Assembly (NCBI RefSeq): GCF_002836775.1
Contig: NZ_PJAQ01000065.1
Coordinates: forward strand, 217,599 to 281,598
From: Colwellia sp. 12G3
GTDB lineage: Bacteria > Pseudomonadota > Gammaproteobacteria > Enterobacterales > Alteromonadaceae
DNA length: 64,000 bases
Reading direction: 5' to 3'
The position numbers were made by a program, and so were the translations under genes. Of this stretch, positions 18,954 to 27,986 are shown one piece after another. Below the pieces are notes generated by a model. The model was not told the DNA's origin. It ran no database searches and worked only from the letters and a program-made list of their open reading frames with translations. Position 1 is the stretch's first letter; each line of letters begins with the position of its first letter.

Positions 18954-20504
18954 TTATGCCTTAGCAACCACCTCTGTGACGGTTAAATCTTGCATTGCTA
19001 TTGCCGTTATCAAATTACTCACTTTAGGTAATAAAGCTCTAATTGATTGGTTTTGAGCGTGCATTGTTTCGACTAACTTAGTGCAACTATCAACTAAAGC
19101 ATCACTGTAAGCAAAACCTATCAAGGCAACGATCTTAACCATAGCCAACTCATCAAGCATCTTGGTATTTTCGTCTTGCTGTTCATAAACAATATTAACC
19201 AACTCGATAGTACTGACCAGTTTTTCCATTCTAGGGTTAAGCCTAACTAACGATTTAGCTCGCTTGCTCACCGTTTTATCAATAAGCTCCTTGCTGGCAG
19301 TTAACGTATTCTGAATTTTTTTGCGCGTAACAGGTGACTTCTTCTTGATAACTTTACGCTCTATTGATTCTCTGTAGCTGAACTCGCCATCAACAAACTG
19401 CGCTATGTTAGTCACACTCAATCTTTCAGACATTATCGCTGCAGACTTAGCCGTTTTACGGGTAAAGTCTCTATAATCTTCCGCAAAACCATGGGTAGAG
19501 ATACATTGCGCTAAATCTAATATTAACGCATTAGCTTTACCTTTTGATGCACGTAAACATCGACCGATAATCTGTAAATACAACCTTAATATCTTAGTAG
19601 GTCGGGCTAAAACAACGCAATCGGTAGTAGGGTCATCAAATCCTATGGTAAGCATAGACATATTGATGATTAACCTCACCTCGTTTGACTTATATCTACG
19701 TATGCTTTCATCATTAGCATCTCCGGTGCGCTGAGAGTGAACAATTTCGTGTTCAACACCGAGCAAACCAAAAGCCTCAGATAGTGCTTCTACATGTTTA
19801 ATAGAGTTAGCAAATAGCATAACCTTACGACCATGAGACAATGCGTCATCAATGGTCTGCTGAGCAACTAAGGAGCAATGTTCCAATAAGATACAATCTA
19901 AACCAGAAACACTAAAGTCACCTCGGTACATTTTGACCGTACTATAATCTATCTCTTGAGATAGGCTAGGTACTTTGTAAACAGGCTTGGCTAATTCACC
20001 TAATTCAATCAACTCTCTGGTAGTCGTCTCTTCGATCAATTTCATCGACTTATCAATATAGACGCCTAATCTATCAATCGGTGTGGCAGTGAGCCCTATA
20101 ATCAAGTCAGGTGATAGCTCTTCTCGCATAGCGATATAAACACCACCCATGCACCCTACATGATATTCATCGCGAAGCAGTACATCACACTTTATATTTA
20201 GGTGCTTTCTTCTGGCAAATGACTGCTCCATAATTAAAGTCACATCACCGCCAGCTATATACTTATAGCCTGATTTAACGACACTCACAGTCAAGCCATT
20301 AATCGTGAGCGTGTTTAATAATTGAGGGATCAATGCAGCATTACGTAGACTTACCACTACATTTTTGTCGGACATTGCTTGGCATAATTTAAGTATGCAG
20401 ATACTTTTACCGCCCCCCGTAGGTAGTGCAATAATGGAATTTTCACCTGCGCCAATAGCCTTACTAACGCTGTTAATCTGGTAATGTTTTTCTAATATCT
20501 GCAT
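18954..20504 (-). CDS. SF2 DEAD/DEAH-like helicase, phage-type
   Basis: A 516-residue ATP-dependent helicase. Walker A is ALPTGGGKS (28-34), motif II is DEYH (112-115, Tyr in place of the usual Ala), motif III GLTATP (137-142), and the second RecA lobe ends with QIIGRCLRASKGK (motif VI). HGRKVMLFANSIKHVEAL is motif IV. The C-terminal 170 residues are basic then helical and not recognised. The compact size and DEYH-type box resemble phage or plasmid replication/restriction helicases. No nuclease or methylase partner is adjacent, and the GIY-YIG-like gene lies 700 bases away on the other strand. May be a remnant of an island; function unknown. Confidence 0.8.
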   Translation of the reverse strand: MQILEKHYQINSVSKAIGAGENSIIALPTGGGKSICILKLCQAMSDKNVVVSLRNAALIPQLLNTLTINGLTVSVVKSGYKYIAGGDVTLIMEQSFARRKHLNIKCDVLLRDEYHVGCMGGVYIAMREELSPDLIIGLTATPIDRLGVYIDKSMKLIEETTTRELIELGELAKPVYKVPSLSQEIDYSTVKMYRGDFSVSGLDCILLEHCSLVAQQTIDDALSHGRKVMLFANSIKHVEALSEAFGLLGVEHEIVHSQRTGDANDESIRRYKSNEVRLIINMSMLTIGFDDPTTDCVVLARPTKILRLYLQIIGRCLRASKGKANALILDLAQCISTHGFAEDYRDFTRKTAKSAAIMSERLSVTNIAQFVDGEFSYRESIERKVIKKKSPVTRKKIQNTLTASKELIDKTVSKRAKSLVRLNPRMEKLVSTIELVNIVYEQQDENTKMLDELAMVKIVALIGFAYSDALVDSCTKLVETMHAQNQSIRALLPKVSNLITAIAMQDLTVTEVVAKA

Positions 20505-20771
20505 GCCATACTACTCGGGGTTTTTTCTTATATAGGTATTATTAGCGGTTTTGTTAAACCAATGATTTCTACGTTTAAGCTTCCTTACACGCAAGCCCTC
20601 TAAAATCAGCCTTATATGTGTTGCAACACAAGTATTATCCAGAGGGGGACATCATTATATACCAAACGACTTCAAGGTGCAGGATTCAACTCGTCATTTT
20701 ATTTTGCGCACTGTACGCTATTGCTTGGCAATGACTCTATCGAGAACATTCCAAGCGTTATTAGAAGGCAT
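20505..20771. other. gap with repeat-like sequence
   Basis: No gene seen. From about 20658 (ATACCAAACGACTTCAAGG) the sequence has the look of the short dispersed repeats of marine gammaproteobacteria, but no second copy exists in this window, so that stays a suspicion. Confidence 0.3.
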
Positions 20772-20946
20772 TTATACCCGTTACCACTCATAGTGCAGGA
20801 TTTCATTGGGCATTAAAATGACTTTAGGTAAGGGAAATACTTTAATCATAGTCATTCTATGGTTTAAGTATTTAACGCTGTATAAAGTCATTTTCAACCC
20901 ATCGCAGAAGCGCTCTGAAACCTGCATCTTAAATGATAACAGGCAT
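20772..20946. mobile_element. MITE-D copy 1 (about 175 bp)
   Basis: Begins ATACCCGTTACCA and includes GTGCAGGATTTCA, TTCTATGGTTTAA, CCATCGCAGAAGCGCT and CTGAAACCTGCAT. The same order of blocks occurs in inverse orientation at 27589-27770. The ends of the second copy are inverted repeats of one another (ATATCCGTAACCA against ATACCCGTTACCA), so this is a miniature transposable element family rather than a gene relic. The two copies differ at many positions, so they are old. Confidence 0.65.
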
Positions 20947-21193
20947 AGATTAACCTCAACCTTCATAATTCCCTGTAGCGACCCACTAAAAAAATAAATA
21001 ATCATCACCTTTAATAACGAAACATTGATCCGTATCAACCTCAGCTTCAAATAGTTCATCAATAGATACAAAACAGAACAGGATCAATATTTTCAAGTTA
21101 AATACTCGATAATATTACCTTATTGATAAGAGACTTAATCATTAAAAAAGCTGAATAAACCTCAACAATTTATTCATCAATAAGAGCTTACTT

Positions 21194-21532
21194 ATGCGTA
21201 TCAAAAATTCACAGCAGTGCTTAATTCCTGACAAAGCTTCATTTGGCAATGTCTATATAATGACACATTCTATTTTTTCCAATGTGATTAAGATTGGTTG
21301 TACAACAAGTGATGCCGAGGAGTATGCCAAATCACTTTCGGCTAAAAGTCCCGGCGATTATAAATTGTTTTTTTCTTTGCCTTGCGATAACCCCTGTCAG
21401 ATACAGAAACAGTTAAGAAGGCATTTCGATGCTCAACAATACGTTAATGAGTTTTATGAAGTTGCGCCAGAAATTGCAAAAAATGTATTAAAAAGAGAAG
21501 TAATGAAAATACCCGTGTTAAGCCTCCATTAA
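21194..21532 (+). CDS. GIY-YIG nuclease-like protein (T5orf172/MUG113 type), divergent
   Basis: A 112-residue stand-alone domain. GNVYIMTHSIFSNVIKIGCTTSDAEEYAKSLS matches the T5orf172/MUG113 branch of the GIY-YIG fold (usual form: VYxLxNxxxxxxxKIGxTxxxxxxRxxxLS), and HFDAQQYVNEFYEV its end. Two usual active-site positions are changed: the Arg after the KIG.T motif is Tyr (EEYAKSL), and the Glu before the His is Gln (QIQKQLRRHF). Catalysis may therefore be lost. No domain is fused to it. ATG 21194 is the first start; there is no strong ribosome binding site. Confidence 0.65.
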   Translation: MRIKNSQQCLIPDKASFGNVYIMTHSIFSNVIKIGCTTSDAEEYAKSLSAKSPGDYKLFFSLPCDNPCQIQKQLRRHFDAQQYVNEFYEVAPEIAKNVLKREVMKIPVLSLH

Positions 21533-21663
21533 GCGCTTTAAATGCTACTAGTTGTAGAAAATATGTTACGAAACTTTTCACCTTCAAAGTAGCCATTGCT
21601 TCTTATCTTTATGCTCGATAGTCTATTAACTAATCCTGATCATAAAATATAACAAACATAAAC

Positions 21664-22773
21664 ATGATTCCTTCACTTTTACATAAAACATTACTCGTTG
21701 GCTGCTTGTTAAGTTTTATTTCGCCTATTGAATTATTAGCTCAAGAGCACGAATTAGGTACATTACCGCCACCAAGAACACTAACGATAACTCAAGCAAA
21801 GGTTGCTTCAACAAATTACCAGAAATACTGTTCGTTATGCCATGGCGAAGACCGACAAGGTCATGTTAATGATCACGCCCCCTCGCTACGCAGTAAAAGT
21901 TTATTCGAATCAGGTGTACCTCACGCTATTTTAAGACCTATGTCCTATGGAAGAAAAGGCACTGCCATGGGTGGTTACCTTGATGAGGTGGGCGGACCGA
22001 TGACGCTAGATGAAACCTGGGACTTAACCTATTGGCTATTTGAACAAGCTGGTGTTGAACGATTAAAACTATCCACTAAGCCTGTGCAGGGTGATATTAA
22101 GCGCGGGGAACAAGTCTATTTAGCTAATTGTACCAGCTGCCATGGTGTTCAGGGTGAAGGGATTACCGCTCCTGCTTTGGGCAATCAATCAGCCCTTGCC
22201 CACAACACCGATGAATTTATTCGTCATGCAATACAAAATGGTCGCCAAGATACACCAATGCAAGCTTTTAAAGATAAGTTATCGGCAAAAGACATCAACA
22301 ATATAACCGCTTTTTTACGCAGCAAAGCACTCGGTTGGAAAGAAGAGAGAACCATACTTAAAGCCCTGCCAACACCTGAGCAATATGTAATTAATAAAAA
22401 GGGTGATGATCCGAACTTTTCTTTGCAAGATGGCATGTACGTCTCATCAAAAGATTTAAACACCGCATTATTGGCCAAAAACAAAATGGTACTGCTAGAC
22501 ACACGTGTACCCTCTGTTTGGCAAACTGCACATATAGAAGGATCCATTCCTTTTCCATACTATGCTGATCTCGATGACACAGTGGCTGGCATTCCAAAAG
22601 ATGTACAAATTATTGCTTATTGTTCTTGCCCGCGTGCTGCAGCAGATTACACCATAAAAAAATTAAGAGATCGTGGCTACACACGTACTGCAGTTTTATG
22701 GGAAGGCGTTTTTGGTTGGATGAATCTAGGCTATCCGGTCATGCGCGGTGATATTGAAAATGTTGCCGATTAA
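21664..22773 (+). CDS. periplasmic diheme cytochrome c fused to a rhodanese domain
   Basis: A 369-residue exported protein with two class I cytochrome c domains and a C-terminal rhodanese-like domain. Heme sites are CSLCH (56-60) and CTSCH (156-160); a likely distal Met lies in the TAMGGY and TPMQAF regions. The rhodanese part runs from about 255 to 360, with the persulfide-position Cys320 in AYCSCPRAAAD. The signal sequence ends near LLAQ. This suggests electron transfer coupled to a sulfur-carrying cysteine, for example oxidation of a sulfur compound (inference). No sox, sqr or oxidase genes are adjacent. A strong terminator follows. Confidence 0.87.
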   Translation: MIPSLLHKTLLVGCLLSFISPIELLAQEHELGTLPPPRTLTITQAKVASTNYQKYCSLCHGEDRQGHVNDHAPSLRSKSLFESGVPHAILRPMSYGRKGTAMGGYLDEVGGPMTLDETWDLTYWLFEQAGVERLKLSTKPVQGDIKRGEQVYLANCTSCHGVQGEGITAPALGNQSALAHNTDEFIRHAIQNGRQDTPMQAFKDKLSAKDINNITAFLRSKALGWKEERTILKALPTPEQYVINKKGDDPNFSLQDGMYVSSKDLNTALLAKNKMVLLDTRVPSVWQTAHIEGSIPFPYYADLDDTVAGIPKDVQIIAYCSCPRAAADYTIKKLRDRGYTRTAVLWEGVFGWMNLGYPVMRGDIENVAD

Positions 22774-22815
22774 AAAATAGAACAACTAAAATTGAAGCCT
22801 CAAAAAATTCGTCTA

Positions 22816-22839
22816 AAAGGAGCTATCGCTCCCTTTTTT
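22816..22839 (+). terminator. rho-independent terminator
   Basis: AAAAGGAGC-TATC-GCTCCCTTTTTT, about 45 bases after the cytochrome-rhodanese stop codon; compact GC stem, tetraloop and T-run. Confidence 0.85.
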
Positions 22840-22941
22840 ATCCGCTATTAAACAATCATTAAACGTGAACCATAACTACCAGAGTAATGACTACCGGTGA
22901 CTTGATGCTATCCCCAAAAAACAGGTTGTTACTCGACACTT

Positions 22942-23100
22942 ATACCAATTCGATTAAGTTTGTGATCTTGTTGTGCGCAGGAAAAATAATTCAAGGGTAG
23001 GCGCTTGATTGAGCAATAGGGAGTATTGGGATTGAGCGCAACGCAGAAATTGTAAATTAAGACCATTTGAAGATGGGTAATTAATGAGTACAATTGGTAT
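22942..23100. mobile_element. MITE-B copy 1 (159 bp)
   Basis: Starts ATACCAATTCGATTAAG and ends GTACAATTGGTAT. The internal part shares many blocks (GAAAAATAATT, GCTTGATTGA, CAATAG, ATTGGGATTGAG, GCAACGC) with the decayed copy at 31187-31344. Flanks fit a TA target duplication. It lies between the cytochrome terminator and the aminotransferase promoter region. Confidence 0.75.
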
Positions 23101-23214
23101 AATAAGTTAACCTTTACATTCCACTTATCGGTTCACTGTCTATTTAAAAACAGTCACTTGAACAATGCTTAATTAAGCAATACGTACCTAATCAAAGTAA
23201 TCAGGGAGTCTTTT

Positions 23215-24402
23215 GTGTCATCTTCTTTTACCAGTAAACTGCCCAACCTAGAAACCAGTATTTTCACTGAAATGTCGATAATGGCTAATCAGTATCAAGC
23301 CATTAATTTATCTCAAGGTTTTCCTGAATTTGATACCCCAGCTTTTTTGAAAGATAAAATTAATCAGGCCATTAGTGACGGTAAGAACCAGTACTCACCA
23401 TCAAATGGTTTACCTGATCTGTTAACCCAAATTGCCAACATGATACATAGGCAGTATCAAGTGGATTTAGCCGATGAGCAAAAGCTCGATGGACTAAATA
23501 ACATCACTATTACCTCAGGCGCTACCGAAGCATTATGGGTCGCGATACAAACGCTGGTGCGTCAAGATGATGAAGTAATTGTTTTTGACCCTGCCTACGA
23601 TTCTTATGAACCTGCCATTGAACTTGCTGGCGGAATTTGTCGCCATATCGCACTTGATGCGCCAAGTTATGCAATAAACTGGACCGTAGTAGAACAAAAC
23701 ATCAATACAAAAACACGCGCCATTATTATCAACAGCCCACACAATCCAACAGGCTCAATATTGAGTCAGTCTGATTTGATTACGCTACAAGCGTTGGTTG
23801 AGAAATATAATTTATATGTCATCAGCGACGAAGTTTACGAACATATGACTTTTGATGGCTTACGCCATGAGAGTGTTTTGCGTTACCCAGACTTATTCAA
23901 ACGCGCCTTTGTTGTTTCTAGTTTTGGTAAAACCTTTCATTGTACTGGCTGGAAAATGGGTTATTGTGCCGCACCCGATACCCTTATGGCTGAATTTAGA
24001 AAAATTCATCAATACGTTACCTTTTGCTCATTTACGCCGGCACAAATAGCCATAGCGCAAATGTTAAAAGAACAACCAGCGCATATCACCGCGTTAGCAA
24101 ACTTCTATCAGCAAAAAAGAGACCTGCTCATTAACGCACTGAATGACTCTCGTTTTACGCTACTGCCTTCACAAGGCACTTATTTCTTATTACTCGATTA
24201 TTCAGCAATATCAGTACTTAATGATCGAGACTTTTGTCAGTGGTTAACCAAGAAAATAGGCGTTGCCGCCATTCCACTCAGCCCATTTTACCCAGCAGAG
24301 CAACGAGAGGCTTATCATCAAAATAATAAAGTTATCCGACTTTGCTTTGCTAAAAATGACGATACTTTACTTAAAGCCGCGGAAATATTATGTCAACTTT
24401 AA
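23215..24402 (+). CDS. PLP-dependent aminotransferase, methionine/kynurenine type (YbdL-like)
   Basis: A class I aminotransferase of 395 residues. The PLP lysine is in SSFGKTFHCTGWKMGY, preceded by INSPHNPTG and ISDEVYEHMTFD, all standard for the fold. The closest type is the methionine aminotransferase YbdL/KAT III group, which converts methionine or glutamine to the 2-oxo acid. GTG 23215 is chosen because GGGAG lies six bases before it. The next gene overlaps by 13 bases and codes for an omega-amidase, the known physiological partner that hydrolyses 2-oxoglutaramate or 2-oxosuccinamate. Confidence 0.9.
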   Translation: MSSSFTSKLPNLETSIFTEMSIMANQYQAINLSQGFPEFDTPAFLKDKINQAISDGKNQYSPSNGLPDLLTQIANMIHRQYQVDLADEQKLDGLNNITITSGATEALWVAIQTLVRQDDEVIVFDPAYDSYEPAIELAGGICRHIALDAPSYAINWTVVEQNINTKTRAIIINSPHNPTGSILSQSDLITLQALVEKYNLYVISDEVYEHMTFDGLRHESVLRYPDLFKRAFVVSSFGKTFHCTGWKMGYCAAPDTLMAEFRKIHQYVTFCSFTPAQIAIAQMLKEQPAHITALANFYQQKRDLLINALNDSRFTLLPSQGTYFLLLDYSAISVLNDRDFCQWLTKKIGVAAIPLSPFYPAEQREAYHQNNKVIRLCFAKNDDTLLKAAEILCQL

Positions 24403-25184
24403 CCATAGCCGCAGTGCAATATGATATTCATTGGTTAGACCAACAAGCCAATTTCAATCACTTAGAACAGCTCATCGAAAATCACTTTACTAACAATGTG
24501 GCGGTCGACTTATTATTGCTACCCGAAACATTTTCGACTGGCTTTTGTATTAACAGCAGTGAAGTACAAGAGCCCGAAGATGGCGGCCTTGCCTTAGCCT
24601 GGTTAAAGAAAATAGCACAACAATATAACTGCGTCGTTGCGGGTAGTGTTTTAGTAAGTCAAAACGATAAAAAGGTGAATCGATTTTATTGGGTATGCGC
24701 TGATGGCTCCGTTGAACAGTACGACAAACGTCATTTATTTCGTTTGGGTAAAGAGCAAGACCATGTTGAACAAGGCCAAAACAGAAAAATAATTACGATT
24801 AACGGCATCAAGATACTGCCATTAGTTTGTTATGATTTACGCTTTCCTGTTTGGTCTAGAAATCGCCAAGATTATGATCTTATGGTCAATGTCGCTAATT
24901 GGCCTGCTGCCCGACGTAATGTCTGGGATACCTTATTAAAAGCACGGGCAATGGAGAATCAAAGCTTTGTTGTGGGCGTTAATCGTATCGGAGATGATGG
25001 CAGAAATACCCCTCACTCTGGTGGCACTACAATCATTGATTTTACCGGTGAAACCATTGTTTCTGCCGCTGATAACCAACAACAGATCATTACCACTCAA
25101 CTCGATTTTAGTAAGCTTGAACAATTCAAAAATGACTTCCCTGCCTTTTTAGATGCGGATGAATTTACCTTAGAAAATCAGTAA
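24390..25184 (+). CDS. omega-amidase, nitrilase superfamily (YafV-like)
   Basis: A 264-residue carbon-nitrogen hydrolase. The catalytic triad is visible as Glu in LLLPETFSTGF, Lys in YDKRHLFRLG and Cys in PLVCYDLRFPVWSRN. These sequences match the YafV/omega-amidase subgroup, which hydrolyses 2-oxoglutaramate to 2-oxoglutarate. The start overlaps the end of the aminotransferase gene by 13 bases, so the two are translated as one operon: glutamine or methionine transamination is made irreversible by removal of the oxo-amide. Cytoplasmic. Confidence 0.92.
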   Translation: MSTLTIAAVQYDIHWLDQQANFNHLEQLIENHFTNNVAVDLLLLPETFSTGFCINSSEVQEPEDGGLALAWLKKIAQQYNCVVAGSVLVSQNDKKVNRFYWVCADGSVEQYDKRHLFRLGKEQDHVEQGQNRKIITINGIKILPLVCYDLRFPVWSRNRQDYDLMVNVANWPAARRNVWDTLLKARAMENQSFVVGVNRIGDDGRNTPHSGGTTIIDFTGETIVSAADNQQQIITTQLDFSKLEQFKNDFPAFLDADEFTLENQ

Positions 25185-25232
25185 AGTTAAACAAAATTAA
25201 CACTGCATTTTGTTTAGCTTTATTGTTTAGCT

Positions 25233-26561
25233 TTATTGTTTAGATAAGCGATAAATCAAAATTGCCGTTTTTTCGATATTTTTATTTAATGTGGTTAAAT
25301 CGGCAATTTCATTTTTAGTATGTGCCCCAGAGCCCATTAAACCAAGGCCATCCAGTGACATATCAACATGTTCTGCCGCAAATGAAATATCGGCTGCGCC
25401 TGCTTTTCGTGGGTTGGCAGGCTTTACCGCGTTATAGCCTAAGTCTTGACTAACTTGGCTATATAACGCCAATAAGCCTAAGTTACCTTGGGTGAGTGCC
25501 ATCGGTGGATAACCCTCTTCAAATATCAGTTCAGCTTGCGTATGGTTTAAATTATTTTTAACTATATTTTGCATGATTTGTTTAGCACTTTTTAACTGCT
25601 TAGCTGAAAGTGCTCTTAAATCACCTGTCACTTTCGCTTTTTGCGCAATAACATTACTTTTACCAAATGCAGAACCAGATGATTTAGCGACATCAAAATC
25701 TATACTAGTACCACCTATGATCATGCCGGGGTTAAAAGTCAGGTTTTCTTCATGCTCTAATTGGGACCTAAACGTTTCTAAAATACGCGCTGTTTCATAA
25801 ATTGCACCATAGCCTATTTCGTCATTAAATATTTGAGACGAGTGTGCTGGTTTTCCTTCAACGTTTAAAGTCCAACCGGTATAACCTCTACGTGCAGCCA
25901 TCCCTGTATTTATATTGTTATCACCATTTTCATAACCTAGGGCAATATCAGCCCAGATAGCGCCATCAACAATGGCTTTTTTTGATAACGATAAAGGACG
26001 GCCACTGCTTTCTTCATCACCGGTTAACAGTACTTTGATACTGATATTATCAAGTAAATTAAGTTTTTTTAATGCCCGCATAGCAGAAATTATAATGGCA
26101 TTACCGCCTTTCATATCAGCAATACCTGGGCCTGAAGCTTGTGTTTCATTAAGCATTGTAAACGTTTGGAAATCATCCTTTTTGGAAAATACAGTATCTA
26201 GATGACCAATCATTAAAATTTTAAGCGCGTTTGGATTACTACTTTGGTGAGTTGCTAAAATATGGCCTGCCCGATTAAAAGCACTACCGTCGAGCCATTG
26301 CACTTCAAAGCCGATTGCTGAAAGCTGTTGTTTGGCCAATAAACCAACCTGTGTTACGCCTTCAAGATTCATTGAACCACTATTTATATTTACCGCTTGC
26401 TCAATGTCTTTAAGTGCTTGTGGCAATAGTAATTCTACTTGTTTAACTATGTTTTGTTCATTGATATCTAAAGGTGTTTTTGCATAGGCACTATTTACTA
26501 TAGAAGACGTTAATGAAGCGGCTAAAAAAACTAATAGGGATGTGTTGATTAATTTAAACAT
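25233..26561 (-). CDS. M20 family metallopeptidase, glutamate carboxypeptidase-like, exported
   Basis: A zinc peptidase with signal peptide (LLVFLAASLTSSIVNSAYA). Metal-site motifs: MIGHLDTVF (His, Asp), GIADMKGG (bridging Asp), TGDEESSGR (catalytic and metal Glu), YENGD and the terminal GAHTKNEIADL (His). The dimerisation/lid domain lies in the middle (RRGYTGWTLNVEGKPAHSSQIF). It resembles carboxypeptidase G2-type enzymes that remove C-terminal glutamate or hydrolyse folate-type amides. The frame runs open to 26609, but ATG 26561 starts the signal peptide directly. A 15-bp perfect inverted repeat sits about 75 bases upstream. Confidence 0.87.
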   Translation of the reverse strand: MFKLINTSLLVFLAASLTSSIVNSAYAKTPLDINEQNIVKQVELLLPQALKDIEQAVNINSGSMNLEGVTQVGLLAKQQLSAIGFEVQWLDGSAFNRAGHILATHQSSNPNALKILMIGHLDTVFSKKDDFQTFTMLNETQASGPGIADMKGGNAIIISAMRALKKLNLLDNISIKVLLTGDEESSGRPLSLSKKAIVDGAIWADIALGYENGDNNINTGMAARRGYTGWTLNVEGKPAHSSQIFNDEIGYGAIYETARILETFRSQLEHEENLTFNPGMIIGGTSIDFDVAKSSGSAFGKSNVIAQKAKVTGDLRALSAKQLKSAKQIMQNIVKNNLNHTQAELIFEEGYPPMALTQGNLGLLALYSQVSQDLGYNAVKPANPRKAGAADISFAAEHVDMSLDGLGLMGSGAHTKNEIADLTTLNKNIEKTAILIYRLSKQ

Positions 26562-26635
26562 CGTTATCTGACATAGACTTAAAGGGCATTTAATATCTAT
26601 TAAAAGCAATTTTATTGCAAATAAATAAATTTACC

Positions 26636-26670
26636 TACTATCAATTTATTTAGGTAATAAATTGATAGTA
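26636..26670. promoter_or_regulatory. 35-bp perfect palindrome upstream of the M20 peptidase
   Basis: TACTATCAATTTATT (26636-26650), TAGGT spacer, then its exact reverse complement (26656-26670). No T-run that would make it a terminator for either neighbour; an operator or an element end is possible. The remainder of 26562-26942 shows no gene. Confidence 0.45.
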
Positions 26671-26942
26671 TTGAAATTTAACATGCTTGTATCACGTTGC
26701 AATGGCGACTACATTTTCCTGTAATAGCTAACGATAAACTCAATAGTATCGCGTTTAGAATTTAATATGCCAGCCAAAATGATTAATCATTGATGAGAAC
26801 ACAGGTTTGCTTGCTTATTGTGCGCAGAATAATGGCATTGCTATTAAAACTAGCAAAGAAGATGCTCCGTTATTCGCTATACGCCACATCCTTGTAACGT
26901 ATCAGTAGTCGTTATCAATTAACGTTCAAATGGCCGTGCGGA

Positions 26943-27560
26943 TTACTCACTTTCTTTTTCACTAAAAGAATCCACAAAAGACTGTATGCCTTCTTGAATT
27001 AACGTATAAGTTTTATCAATATTACTTTCAATATCTCCCGCTAGTACTTTTAAACCGCCAAGTATATCTTTAGCTTCACCAAAACCTTGATCAATGCCAC
27101 CACTAATAATATCAACAAAAGCCGTTAACGATTCCTCTTCACTCATCTCTGGATGCTGTTCTCGATAAGAACCCAAAAACTGGGTGCTAAAAGAAACAAT
27201 ACGTTCTGCCGTTGCTTCTGGACTGAAATCAACGCCAGACTCATAAGCATCTTCCACGTTACTATCAACTCCGCTTGCTTTAAGGGCTTCATTTATGCCC
27301 TGCAAAGCAGTTTTTAACATCAGTGACAGTGGTTTATCGCCAATTGTGTTGCTGAATTTCAATGACGATTCGATAATGGCTGCATTAAGTTGTTTTTTCT
27401 GGGTTACATGAATAGGCTCTTTTACTTCCCCTATTTTTTTCTCATGCGCAAGCTCAGATACTTGCTGCCCCATAGGGCCGTTCTCTTTTTTATCCGGTGC
27501 TTTTGCTAGAGATCGAACATCTTGGCTAAATGTCGTATTCGGGTTAATTGGTGAACTCAT
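26943..27560 (-). CDS. DUF5610 domain-containing protein
   Basis: A 205-residue acidic, soluble, alpha-helical protein with no signal or membrane segment. The DUF5610 region covers about 60-200: LNAAIIESSLKFSNTIGDKPLSLMLKTALQGINEAL, then FSPEATAERIVSFSTQFLGSY and IDKTYTLIQEGIQSFVDSF at the end. The first 55 residues are polar and probably disordered. The domain is common in Shewanella, Vibrio and relatives, with unknown function. Single gene, with a MITE-D element directly upstream of its start. Confidence 0.8.
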   Translation of the reverse strand: MSSPINPNTTFSQDVRSLAKAPDKKENGPMGQQVSELAHEKKIGEVKEPIHVTQKKQLNAAIIESSLKFSNTIGDKPLSLMLKTALQGINEALKASGVDSNVEDAYESGVDFSPEATAERIVSFSTQFLGSYREQHPEMSEEESLTAFVDIISGGIDQGFGEAKDILGGLKVLAGDIESNIDKTYTLIQEGIQSFVDSFSEKESE

Positions 27561-27588
27561 AATATTTACCTTAATTTATCAAAGCCGA

Positions 27589-27770
27589 TATCCGTAACCA
27601 TCCAATATACAGGTTTCAGAGTGCTCAAGCGCTTCTGCGATGGGGTTAAAATGTCTTTATACTGCGTTAAATAATGAAACCATAGAATAACTATACTTAA
27701 ATTATTTCTCTTGCCTAAAGGCATTTAAACTCCCACTGAAATCCTGCACTTTGATTGGTAACGGGTATAT
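27589..27770. mobile_element. MITE-D copy 2 (about 182 bp, inverse orientation)
   Basis: Reads as the reverse complement of the element at 20772-20946, block by block, and shows its terminal inverted repeats: ATATCCGTAACCA at the left against TGGTAACGGGTAT at the right. It lies 30 bases upstream of the DUF5610 start and so occupies that gene's promoter region. The remaining bases to 27986 contain no recognised gene. Confidence 0.65.
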
Positions 27771-27986
27771 ATAAAAAGTATCGGCAAATTTAAGTATAAC
27801 TTAAGAATTTAGCTGTATGTATTTTAGCCACAACTTTCCCAACTAAAGTAAACTATCAACGACATTGCTTAGCGGTCAGTTTTTTTAACCACGCAGCGCT
27901 TAGGTATACCAAAGCAAATGGAAATAGCAATCTTATTAAAATGCCCCTGACTCAACTCATTAGCAGACTTTAAAAAGAGTCAATTA

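Noticed and set aside
20616..20816. Plus-strand frame of 66 codons after the helicase
   Set aside because: Lies in repeat-like sequence, has no recognisable protein features and ends within MITE-D.
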